The notes under the pieces: model-generated
Told to the model about the DNA's origin: nothing
The model's database searches: none
Seen by the model: only the letters and a program-made list of their open reading frames with translations
Translations under genes and position numbers: made by a program
In this document: piece after piece, positions 20,122 through 27,813 of the stretch
How the letters are laid out: each line of letters starts with the position of its first letter
Numbering within the stretch: the first letter of the stretch is position 1
Assembly (NCBI GenBank): GCA_051453625.1
Contig: JBOZIK010000001.1
Location: forward strand, 113,395,780-113,423,592
Direction of reading: 5' to 3'
Source of the DNA: Welwitschia mirabilis
Taxonomy: Eukaryota > Gnetophyta > Gnetopsida > Welwitschiales
Length of the DNA: 27,813 nt

Positions 20122-21731
20122 GGACATTATCTTTTCTAACTCAATAATACATGGATTTGGTTATTTGAACTTACAATTTGCAAAGTAAGTTAAAATTATA
20201 ACAAACTATATTATTAATAAGAAAGTGACTTCTAAATGGTTGGATTAAACTAAGTTTAATTTAAGAAAAATTCTCATATAGCGAGACTTGCAACATGATG
20301 AATACATCATGGAAAATTCTCATCTAGTCAAGTGTTTGATAAATACATGGATTAGTCTAAGAAAAATGCAATTATTTATCATCCCTAATAAGGTCTTTAC
20401 TTTAAGTACTATTTTTTAGCGAAATTATACATTTATTAATAAATCTAACAATTGGTATCCATCAAAAAAATAAAAAATGTTTTAGACTTATAGTTAATTA
20501 AACAAAATTTTATTTATGCTAATACTTACAAAAACATTAAATTCAATTTACTAAAAAACAAATGTCGTGTCTGATGGTCCACATACATTTAAACATGATT
20601 AATGATAAACTAATATAGATGACTGAAATGATTAGTGCAAAGATGTTAACAAGTAAAAACAGGTGATTTGGAAATTAAAATAATGCATAAACTAGAATAG
20701 GTTATAAATAATGTATAAATATTTGATTTGTATACATACCTTTCACCTTTATTATTTCAATTACTTCCCTTTCTTTTGGTGCTTTGGATTCTTTGATAAG
20801 AATAATATCATCTTCTCTTCTTAATTATTCATCCAATGACTATAATTTTATACCTTGAAGCTTACAAATTTTTAATAAATAAAATAATATCATTTACATA
20901 ATCTCTAAATTATGTCTTGCAGTTCAAATATCCTATAGTAGCATCATGGAATAATACATATGCTGAAATTGCTTAATTACTTAAATGCCTTCAAATAATA
21001 TAATTGTTAGATTTCAATCAAGTAGACTTTAATCTAATATAAGTATGATGATAATAAAATAAAAACTTGTAAAAAGCATGGAAATCATAGATGGAAGCAT
21101 AAAAATGGAAATAGTCAAATAATCTTATTTCTATGAGGCATGATCCCAAAGATGCTCATTAAAGAGATGTTTAAACACCCATAAAATATGTTATTTTAGA
21201 CTTTTTACACTTATTCCATTGAAATTAATGACATAGTTACCCATAAATCATGTTTTGCTTATAAGGTTAGGATTCAACTAGAAAATTACCAAGTCTAGAT
21301 AGAAATGGCATTGCAATTTTACCATCCTCAAAAGACTAAAAATATTTTTGATTAATAACTAAAATTTCTTTGATACTAAAATAAACTAAAACCAAAAAAT
21401 TGGCTAGAGAGTATTCGAACTCCAAAAGTTATTAAAATAATAGATGACACCCATAATATTATAGAACATATGAAAGACTAAGATATCAATGCCATTTAGT
21501 GCTTCTAGCTATCATATCAGAAATAATGGTATTATGCTAATGTTGTCTTGACTATACAAAAATTATCAAAAATTTATAGTACTTTTTTTATAACACATGC
21601 ATAAGAAGGTAGTAAGACAAATATGTAGTTCAAAAATATTGCTAACATTAGAATAAAACTAACATAGAGAGAGTATACATTGTTCTACTTGATAACAAAT
21701 ATGAAAACTATGGGAATTATAGAAATAAATG

Positions 21732-21762
<31 letters not shown>

Positions 21763-22083
21763 ATATATATACTTATACTTTTACTAGAAGCATAATGTGC
21801 ATATAATTGTATGATGATCAATCTATATCATTAATGGCATAGTACTTCCTAATTAAATACTTTAAAACATCTTTGATAAATGTTAATTACTAGATGGATT
21901 TGTAAACAAAATTTGTGTAGTTATGAAAACTAGATCAATCTTCACATTGAAGAATTATCCAAGCTACAAGTCTTTCATGGTACTAATATTTTACAAATAC
22001 TCAATAATGAGTATACTATCACATAAAATATTAAATTACTATAATATATTTTTTGGACTAAGATGTAATGCCATTGGCCCCAC
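20122..22083. other. AT-rich DNA, nothing recognised apart from a microsatellite
   Basis: No coding phrases on either strand that I can defend. The open frame at 21923-22123 overlaps the CACTA-like end at 22084 and has no family resemblance. Confidence 0.5.
21732..21772. repeat. compound (CATA)/(TA)n microsatellite
   Basis: Alternating CATA and TA units, ending in a run of TA dinucleotides. Confidence 0.9.
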
Positions 22084-22160
22084 CACTAGTAGGAATTATG
22101 GAAAAAATTTTCTCATAAAATAACTCAATGTTAAAAATTGCAATGAGTTATAATTTAACT
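22084..22160 (+). mobile_element. possible CACTA-type terminus
   Basis: CACTAGTAGGAATTATGG resembles the CACTAGTAG-type ends of plant CACTA elements. Just inside are inverted copies of ATAACTCA and TGAGTTAT, about 15 bp apart. The site lies about 400 bp beyond the downstream end of the minus-strand CACTA protein pseudogene, where the 3' end of that element could be. It is a short match without a partner end, so confidence is low. Confidence 0.3.
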
Positions 22161-22489
22161 TTGTAAGTAGTGCATGGTAAATGAATGATAGGGGGCTATC
22201 CAAAATTATTCTTCCAATAGCTATAGCATTTCATTAACCATCCCTTAGAATGCATTATTTATTCAATGATAATGATGGTACTTTTGGTGATCCATCTATA
22301 ACCTATATAACATTAAAAACATAATGTTATACATAAACCTTGAATGCTCTCCAAGTTATTAAGAATAAAATGATACTAGTTACCTCCTTAACATATTTTG
22401 AAGAACATACAATAACCTCTTCTTTTTCCTCCTTTAATGTGGTCATGTCCTTTGTTTGTACTGTTAATGATGTTCTAAGATTTTTCACT

Positions 22490-23515
22490 ACTGCACAGAT
22501 ACTATAATAAATCCTTTTTTTAAGCTTTCATTATTAAGCGTTAATTTTGAATTCCTTTTCTTAATTACTCCTTTTGCTACAACTTTGTTGTACATAGGTA
22601 GCAAATGTTAAGTGACACAATGTCATCTTATAAAAAGAAGAAATGCTTTAGTGATGTAACAAAGAAATTAAACCNNNNNNNNNNNNNNNNNNNNNNNNNN
22701 NNNNNNNNNNNNNNNNNNNNNNNNNNNNNNNNNNNNNNNNNNNNNNNNNNNNNNNNNNNNNNNNNNNNNNNNNNNNNNNNNNNNCTTCTAGATGATTCAC
22801 CTTCATTGAAGTAGAAAAAGATAAAAGTTATAAATAAATTTATTTATTTTTAATACACTAAACTAGGTAGAGGATATGTAGTCATCTATTACCTTCATTG
22901 AGACATTATTTTATGAAATAGAAGAATTCACATTATTATATTAAAGTGTGTCTAAGCTAATTCCATTCTATAATTTAAAAATCATTTTAACTCATGATAA
23001 AGAGTATATTAGCATTACATAAAATGAAATTGCATTCTTACCATGGGACCTACTTTTGTAACATATTCATAATTTTTGAAATTTTTTCTTTCATCTCTTG
23101 CTGATTTCTTTTAAGTTCCTCATTATTCTTTTTATGTTCATTTAAATTATGAATAACTTAAGATGAGTTCATAGAAGATGTTTTCTTTGGAAAGAAACTT
23201 TTAATTATTAGAGAATTACTAGTAGCTCGAACTCTCTTAAAATGGTCAGGACCTAGCACACATGCAATGTAATCATCTGTAGTAGTTGATATGCTACTTG
23301 GGTTCTCTTCAATAACTTTATTTAATTTCTCTTGTATTAAATGATACATATGTTGGTCAAACAATGTATGTTCAGAATATTATAAACTAAGTAATTAATA
23401 ATTACCATAATTTCAATAACCTCTAATATAACTATTGATCCATCTAGCCTAATGTACATCTTTTTCCATACATTTACATGACCTATCTTTGCTGATAAAT
23501 TACCTATCTCAAGTC
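22490..23515 (-). pseudogene. CACTA (En/Spm) Transposase_24-like protein, broken
   Basis: This protein class (TnpA-like, plant transposase Ptta/En/Spm family) accompanies the CACTA transposase and is thought to bind element ends. Minus-strand reading: NLSAKIGHVNVWKKMYIRLD (about 23430-23510, family pattern GRVxxWxxTHxRxDG), then an open stretch 23364-23158 with LIQEKLNKVIEENPSS, DDYIACVLGPDHFKRVRA (family pattern VLGPDxPGRVR) and FFPKK. After a TAA at the end of 23158-23364 comes a coiled-coil tail NEELKRNQQEMKEKISKI, to 23053. Beyond an intron-like stretch and an N gap, LLPMYNKVVAKGVIKKRN (about 22535-22595) resembles the C-terminal KVVAKG segment. Internal stops show it is dead. The companion DDE transposase was not seen. 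Confidence 0.6.
22675..22784. other. assembly gap (110 N)
   Basis: It lies inside the CACTA protein pseudogene, between the coiled-coil part and the C-terminal segment. Confidence 0.99.
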
Positions 23516-23999
23516 TTTGTAATAAGTAGTATTTGTAACTTTAGAAATAATGCATTTCAAATACATTTATTCTTGTTAATTCAACAATTTATCCCCATAT
23601 CATATTCTATTTGTTCCATAGGTTTCCATTCATTGATATGATGTAAAACTTATTACCTCTTACATCTTTTGTTTTTTTGTCTTAATTTTATTAAGGTATG
23701 ATGAAATTGAATATTAAAAAGATGTTTACAATTATTTTAGAATGCATTCCATATTAAAACTTTTGACATGCATCTTAGATATCTTTCATTCATTTGAACC
23801 CAAGTATGTCACAATCTCTTACCATTGTTATGGTTAAAACCCATCTAGAACATGTGTAAGTCTATTTGCATCATTATCATAAGCATCATAAAAGTCTCTT
23901 ACCACTTTTTTTTTTATGTTCATACCTGTTGAGAACCCATTGTCATTGATTAATTTAACTATTTTTTATAAGTTAGTCTTTTGTGTAGGTCTTTCCCAG

Positions 24000-24490
24000 C
24001 ACCGGGTGACCGACGTATGATATCGGGTGACTGAATGATCAAGAACCGTAAACACTGATTTAGAGTCATGCAACTATACATTATATTCTAGGAGACCATA
24101 TCACACTCACTAAAATCAACCCTGATAAAAATAGAGGTGACTGTAACGATTCATACGGGTGATCGTATGACATGCAGTAAGAATCTACCTAATAACAGTA
24201 TAGGCAACTGACAGTTTATAAACGGGTGATCTCATGACAATTAGTAAAACATGAAACAGGTGAATTCAAGCCAACTGCATAAACTAAGATCAAGCAACCG
24301 CATTCTACTAGGAATCCACTCATAAGGTTGACCAGGTAGAAATGGGATGGGTGACCTAACTAAGGGTGACCGAGTATTTTCATAAGAAAGACCAAACTTG
24401 CACCATCTGCGAGAAGCCAGGGCGATTGAATGTTAGAATAAGGGTGACTGCATTTGCAGTCAACCGAATATAATAAAAGGTTGATCATGT
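24000..24490 (+). promoter_or_regulatory. array of GGGTGAC-type motifs in the LTR
   Basis: About ten variants of GGGTGA(C/T)(C/T)G recur: CACCGGGTGACCG at 24000, then similar strings near 24024, 24134, 24155, 24223, 24257, 24349, 24364, 24442 and 24479. Reverse-oriented relatives such as AACCG and AACTG occur between them. One perfect palindrome, TGACTGCATTTGCAGTCA, lies at 24445-24462. Sirevirus LTRs are known for clustered palindromic motifs of CACCGGACTG type, thought to be cis-regulatory. The array lies upstream of the TATA box, in U3. Function here is inference. Confidence 0.6.
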
Positions 24491-24607
24491 GATGGAAAAT
24501 AGTATCCATTATGAACATAATGATTTCTCAGAAAAGCATAACAGTTCCTTAGAAAATCACAACGGTTCCTTTCCTTATGAGAAAATGGTCATATGTTTTA
24601 TCTCAAG

Positions 24608-24614
24608 TATAAAA
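24608..24614 (+). promoter_or_regulatory. LTR TATA box
   Basis: TATAAAA, followed about 30 bp later by the presumed transcription start. It lies about 120 bp downstream of the motif array and 475 bp before the LTR end, a normal position for a U3/R boundary. Confidence 0.5.
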
Positions 24615-25089
24615 TCTTTCCTCTAAATACTAGAGGATACTGATATGATCATTGTAATATCCAAGATTAAACAAGGATTAAAATACTTTCTACTAGCACA
24701 TCTGAACTTCTTCAAAGGTTTAGATCTCAGTTGTACTTGCGTTATTACATCATCTTGAGAAGAAGATTGCTACATCTTAGAGAACACATCTGTGCATTCG
24801 TGCATCCTTTTCTTTATCATTCATTCTTAGTTGAGGATAAGCCACAAAATCCTCATTGGTTATGAAAGGTTATTTGGTAAGCCTGAAAACCAATCTTATG
24901 AGCTAATACATGCCAGGTAGGATAAGGAGTTTACAAAACTAAAGGGTGATATCTATCCACCATTATATATCTTGTTTTAGTATCTCTTTATGTATTATTA
25001 TTTTTTTTTGTAGGTTGTTATCAACAAGGAGACAGAACTTCTAAAAGGATCTATTCATCCCCCTCTAGGTTCGATCCTTGGTTTTCAAT

Positions 25090-25105
25090 TGGTATCAAAG
25101 TAAGG
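25090..25105 (+). other. primer binding site, initiator tRNA-Met type
   Basis: TGGTATCAAAGTAAGG, two bases after the LTR end, matches the start of the usual plant Copia site TGGTATCAGAGC. The initiator tRNA-Met 3' end would pair here to prime minus-strand DNA synthesis. One change (G to A) lies within the core. Confidence 0.85.
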
Positions 25106-25152
25106 TTAAGCAATAGATCCTAATAGATCTCTACTCCTCTTATCCCTAGAAA

Positions 25153-25948
25153 ATGAGTCAATCCACTGAAGGAAATTCTATCACCAAACCTTCCTTTTTC
25201 AATGGAATAAATTATGGTTATTAAAAAGCAAAGATGAGAGTCTTTATTCAATCCATAAACCTAGAAATCTAGGAGTCTATTATTAATGGGTATTGTTCTC
25301 TTACTGTGCAAGATCCAGTTACCAAATTGAAAATTCCAAAGAGTAGGGAGAAATAAACGCCAGATGAGAAATAAGCCACAACTTACAACTTCAAAGGCCT
25401 AAATGCTACCTTCTGTACTATAGGTCCATAAGATTTTAAAAGAGTGCTAAACTACACCACTACCAAAGAAGCATGGGATATCTTGGAAACCGCTCACAAA
25501 TAAACAAATCTTGTAAAGTAGGCTAAGCTTCAAATGCTGATCACCCAGTTTGAGGACCTAAAGATGGAAGAAGATGAAGGTACAAATGATTTCTTTTCAA
25601 AACTAATAAATATTATAAATTCTATGCATGGATTAGGTAAATCAATTAAATAATCAAGAGTAGTTCACAAAACTTTAATATCTCTACCAAAAAGGTTTGA
25701 ATCAAAGGTGATCACTATAGAAGAAAGCAAAAACCTGAACATCATAAAACTAGATGAACTCCAAGGGAACCTTCACACTTTTGAGCTAAAATTTGAAAAT
25801 CAGAAGAAGAAGAGTGTGACATTATCTTTCACACTTGAAGTTCCTGAAATGAAGGATGGATCTGACCTAGAACTCGAAAGTGATGATGAAGTGGCTCTCT
25901 TAGCCAAAAGGTTCAGACACTTCATGCAGAGACGGCAAGGTGGAGGTC
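25153..25948 (+). pseudogene. Copia gag capsid region, broken
   Basis: The gag particle protein packages element RNA in cytoplasmic virus-like particles. The frame starts at ATG 25153, which follows the leader: MSQSTEGNSITKPSFFNGIN, then KAKMRVFIQSIN, YNFKGLNATF, EAWDILETAH, LQMLITQFEDLKMEEDEGTN, DFFSKLINIINS, KTLISLPKRFESKV and IEESKNLN. This is the plant Copia gag (UBN2-type) pattern. Stops break it at 25222, 25270, 25354, 25372, 25429, 25501, 25519 and 25651. From 25654 to the gap it is open and ends ESDDEVALLAKRFRHFMQRR. The apparent start near 25708 is a GTG inside this frame, not a true start. Confidence 0.85.
25897..25948 (+). repeat. 52-bp copy left of the gap (assembly overlap)
   Basis: Identical to 26669-26720, from CTCTTAGCCAAAAGG to GGTGGAGGTC, and it touches the N run. 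See the finding on this gap. Confidence 0.95.
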
Positions 25949-26668
25949 NNNNNNNNNNNNNNNNNNNNNNNNNNNNNNNNNNNNNNNNNNNNNNNNNNNN
26001 NNNNNNNNNNNNNNNNNNNNNNNNNNNNNNNNNNNNNNNNNNNNNNNNNNNNNNNNNNNNNNNNNNNNNNNNNNNNNNNNNNNNNNNNNNNNNNNNNNNN
26101 NNNNNNNNNNNNNNNNNNNNNNNNNNNNNNNNNNNNNNNNNNNNNNNNNNNNNNNNNNNNNNNNNNNNNNNNNNNNNNNNNNNNNNNNNNNNNNNNNNNN
26201 NNNNNNNNNNNNNNNNNNNNNNNNNNNNNNNNNNNNNNNNNNNNNNNNNNNNNNNNNNNNNNNNNNNNNNNNNNNNNNNNNNNNNNNNNNNNNNNNNNNN
26301 NNNNNNNNNNNNNNNNNNNNNNNNNNNNNNNNNNNNNNNNNNNNNNNNNNNNNNNNNNNNNNNNNNNNNNNNNNNNNNNNNNNNNNNNNNNNNNNNNNNN
26401 NNNNNNNNNNNNNNNNNNNNNNNNNNNNNNNNNNNNNNNNNNNNNNNNNNNNNNNNNNNNNNNNNNNNNNNNNNNNNNNNNNNNNNNNNNNNNNNNNNNN
26501 NNNNNNNNNNNNNNNNNNNNNNNNNNNNNNNNNNNNNNNNNNNNNNNNNNNNNNNNNNNNNNNNNNNNNNNNNNNNNNNNNNNNNNNNNNNNNNNNNNNN
26601 NNNNNNNNNNNNNNNNNNNNNNNNNNNNNNNNNNNNNNNNNNNNNNNNNNNNNNNNNNNNNNNNNNNN
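25949..26668. other. assembly gap (720 N), probably spurious
   Basis: The same 52 bp lies on both edges. The gag frame continues correctly only if the two copies are one, so the gap probably has no real content. Confidence 0.85.
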
Positions 26669-27340
26669 CTCTTAGCCAAAAGGTTCAGACACTTCATGCA
26701 GAGACGGCAAGGTGGAGGTCAGTTTAGGAGACCACCAAGAAGGAAAGATAAAGGATGTCATGAAATTCAATTCTATTCCTGGAAAGGTTTTGGTCACACT
26801 TAAAATGTCTATCCCAATAATAGAAAAGATGACAAAAGAAAGGGAAAGAAAGTCCTGTCTGCAACATGAAACAATGATGAAAGTGAAAATGAATAAAACT
26901 CAAATTCAGAATGTGGTGGTATCTCTATTATGGCTATCATCGATAAAAAGGTATGTTTTACTTCTTGCATTGATTTAGTCATTAATGAAGATACATTTAA
27001 TAATATTAAATTAAAATTATATTTGGAATGCCAAAATCTAGCCCATAAAGTAAACCAACTTAGAAAAGAAAATAAGCTCCTTCTACATAAGCTTGAGATT
27101 AGGAAAAAGGAAGTTAATAACCTAAAAAGTACCTGTACATCAAATAGAGCAAAGGATCAAGCCTTCAGAAAATCTTTTCCTAGATCTTTTAATTTTTATC
27201 ACTTCTCTCTTCTCAAACCCTTATCTAAGATAGCTTTCAAGAATTTTTTAGCTAATATCACCTGTTATTACTACAATAAAAAGGGTCATTCCAAGATTGA
27301 TTGTGTCTTTAGTAAAAGTTGTTTTCTCACTCCATTTTAG
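26669..27340 (+). pseudogene. Copia gag nucleocapsid region with two mutated zinc knuckles
   Basis: It continues the gag frame after the 52-bp overlap: FRRPPRRKDKGCHEIQFYSW, KGFGHT, then a stop at 26801. The first knuckle (C-x2-C-x4-H-x4-C) has Phe, Trp and Tyr in place of its three Cys and keeps only His. Further stops are at 26867 and 26894. From about 26930 it is open to 27340, with a coiled-coil-like stretch (LECQNLAHKVNQLRKENKLL, then EIRKKEVNNLK) and a second knuckle CYYYNKKGHSKIDC, whose second Cys is Tyr. The knuckle/coiled-coil/knuckle layout fits SIRE-type gag. The frame ends in TAG and the next recognisable part is in another frame. Confidence 0.75.
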
Positions 27341-27441
27341 AATCTAAGTTTACTTTTACCAAAAAATCTCATTTAGTTGCAAACAAAAATAAATGTCTGA
27401 GGTGAATCCCGAAGTCCATAACCAAAAGCCTATTGATCTAA

Positions 27442-27813
27442 ATAGCTTTAAAAGAAACTAATCACTCTTGTTGGTATCTAGAAAGTGGTTGCTCAAGACA
27501 TATTACAGATGATAAATCAAACTTCATTCGCTTCAAGAAATACAATGGAGGAGAAGTCACTTTTAGAGAGAATGAAAGAGCTCAAATTGAAGGAATTGGA
27601 AGCATCGATGAAGGTAATTTACCAAATATTCATAATGTTTTATTTATTAGTGGTTTGAAGCATAATTTATTAAGCATTAATCAGATTTGTGATAAGGGTC
27701 ATAAAGTCATTTTCGATAAAAACAAATACATTATAAAAGACGGAAAAACCGATCAACCCTTACTATTAGCGAATAGATATGAAAATGTGTATTGTATAAA
27801 TCAATCAAATAAT
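27442..27813 (+). pseudogene. Copia protease start and gag-pre-integrase, partial
   Basis: Open from just after a TAA at 27439 to the window edge (124 codons), in a different frame from the gag part. It shows CWYLESGCSRHIT (protease active-site region), KKYNGGEVTF, IEGIGSI, IHNVLFISGLKHNLLSINQI, CDKGHKVIFDK and ANRYENVYCI. This is the plant Copia pattern of a WxLDSGCSxHMT active site followed by a LKxNLLSxxQLCD stretch. The catalytic Asp of DSG is Glu (27481-27483), which should disable the protease. It has no start codon of its own, because it is an internal part of the polyprotein. Confidence 0.85.

Larger units (their letters stand above)
23930..25087 (+). repeat. 5' LTR of the Copia element
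   Basis: The right edge is fixed by the primer binding site at 25090: the LTR ends in GGTTTTCA, with CA at 25086-25087. The left edge is inferred from TGAGAACC at 23930, whose complement matches the last eight bases at seven of eight positions; TGTTGAGAACC starting at 23927 is the alternative. Length about 1.16 kb. The block is visibly richer in G and C than its surroundings. It contains a motif array (24000-24490) and a TATA box (24608). The 3' LTR lies outside the window, so the edges cannot be checked by alignment. Confidence 0.7.
23930..27813 (+). mobile_element. Ty1/Copia retrotransposon, SIRE-like, 5' part
   Basis: In order: 5' LTR, primer binding site, gag with two zinc knuckles, and gag-pre-integrase/protease. 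The window ends before integrase, RT, RNase H and the 3' LTR. The gag with an acidic stretch before ALLAKRF, the coiled coil between the two knuckles and the LTR motif array are in the style of plant Sirevirus elements. Lineage is inferred from motif style and would need an RT-based tree. Many stops make it non-autonomous. Its left edge lies beside the CACTA protein pseudogene, suggesting insertion into an older CACTA element. Confidence 0.85.

Noticed and set aside
25708-26727. A 339-codon gene spanning the gap
   Set aside because: It starts at a GTG inside the gag frame, crosses 720 N and leaves in the wrong frame after the duplicated 52 bp.
1-27813. CRISPR arrays, rRNA or intact tRNA genes, or bacterial-style operons
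   Set aside because: No spaced repeats, no cloverleaf-forming tRNA with intact A and B boxes and no clustered intact reading frames were found; the content is plant nuclear repeat DNA.

Overview
The window looks like repeat-rich intergenic DNA from a flowering-plant nuclear genome, probably a dicot. It is strongly AT-rich. It carries decayed plant-type LTR retrotransposons (a Ty3/Gypsy element of Athila type and a Ty1/Copia element of SIRE type), a CACTA (En/Spm) transposase remnant, a LINE endonuclease fragment, tRNA-derived SINE-like pieces and a broken fragment of a plant-type eIF4G gene. I found no intact host gene. Every recognisable coding stretch is interrupted by stops or frameshifts. 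Seven runs of N mark assembly gaps.

Layout, left to right. Bases 600-1560 hold an LTR-like block that recurs, inverted, at 10300-11230. From about 9660 down to 3500, on the minus strand, lies the remnant of an Athila-like gag-pol: gag, zinc knuckle, protease, reverse transcriptase, RNase H and integrase, in that order. Its probable 5' LTR or leader lies to the right (10300-11860) and contains a nearly perfect 137-bp tandem duplication and a diverged direct repeat of about 305 bp. Bases 12540-13160 hold a LINE endonuclease fragment and a SINE-like unit, both on the minus strand, and a weaker SINE-like piece sits near 15.6 kb. A CACTA-type terminus with subterminal inverted motifs lies at 17056-17290. 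An eIF4G MIF4G-domain pseudogene follows at 18040-18365 (minus). A CACTA Transposase_24-like pseudogene occupies 22490-23515 (minus).

From about 23930 to the right edge runs a plus-strand SIRE-like Copia element: 5' LTR, initiator-Met primer binding site, gag with two zinc knuckles, then gag-pre-integrase/protease running off the window. Its LTR contains an array of GGGTGAC-type motifs. A 720-base N gap inside its gag is flanked by the same 52 bp on both sides, so the assembly probably duplicated the overlap there.

The elements do not act together as a system; this is a nested repeat graveyard. The most useful points are the eIF4G fragment, the false duplication at the gap, the inverted LTR-like pair, the one-directional loss of catalytic residues in the Gypsy element, and the motif array in the Copia LTR. 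I did not find a previously undescribed functional system.
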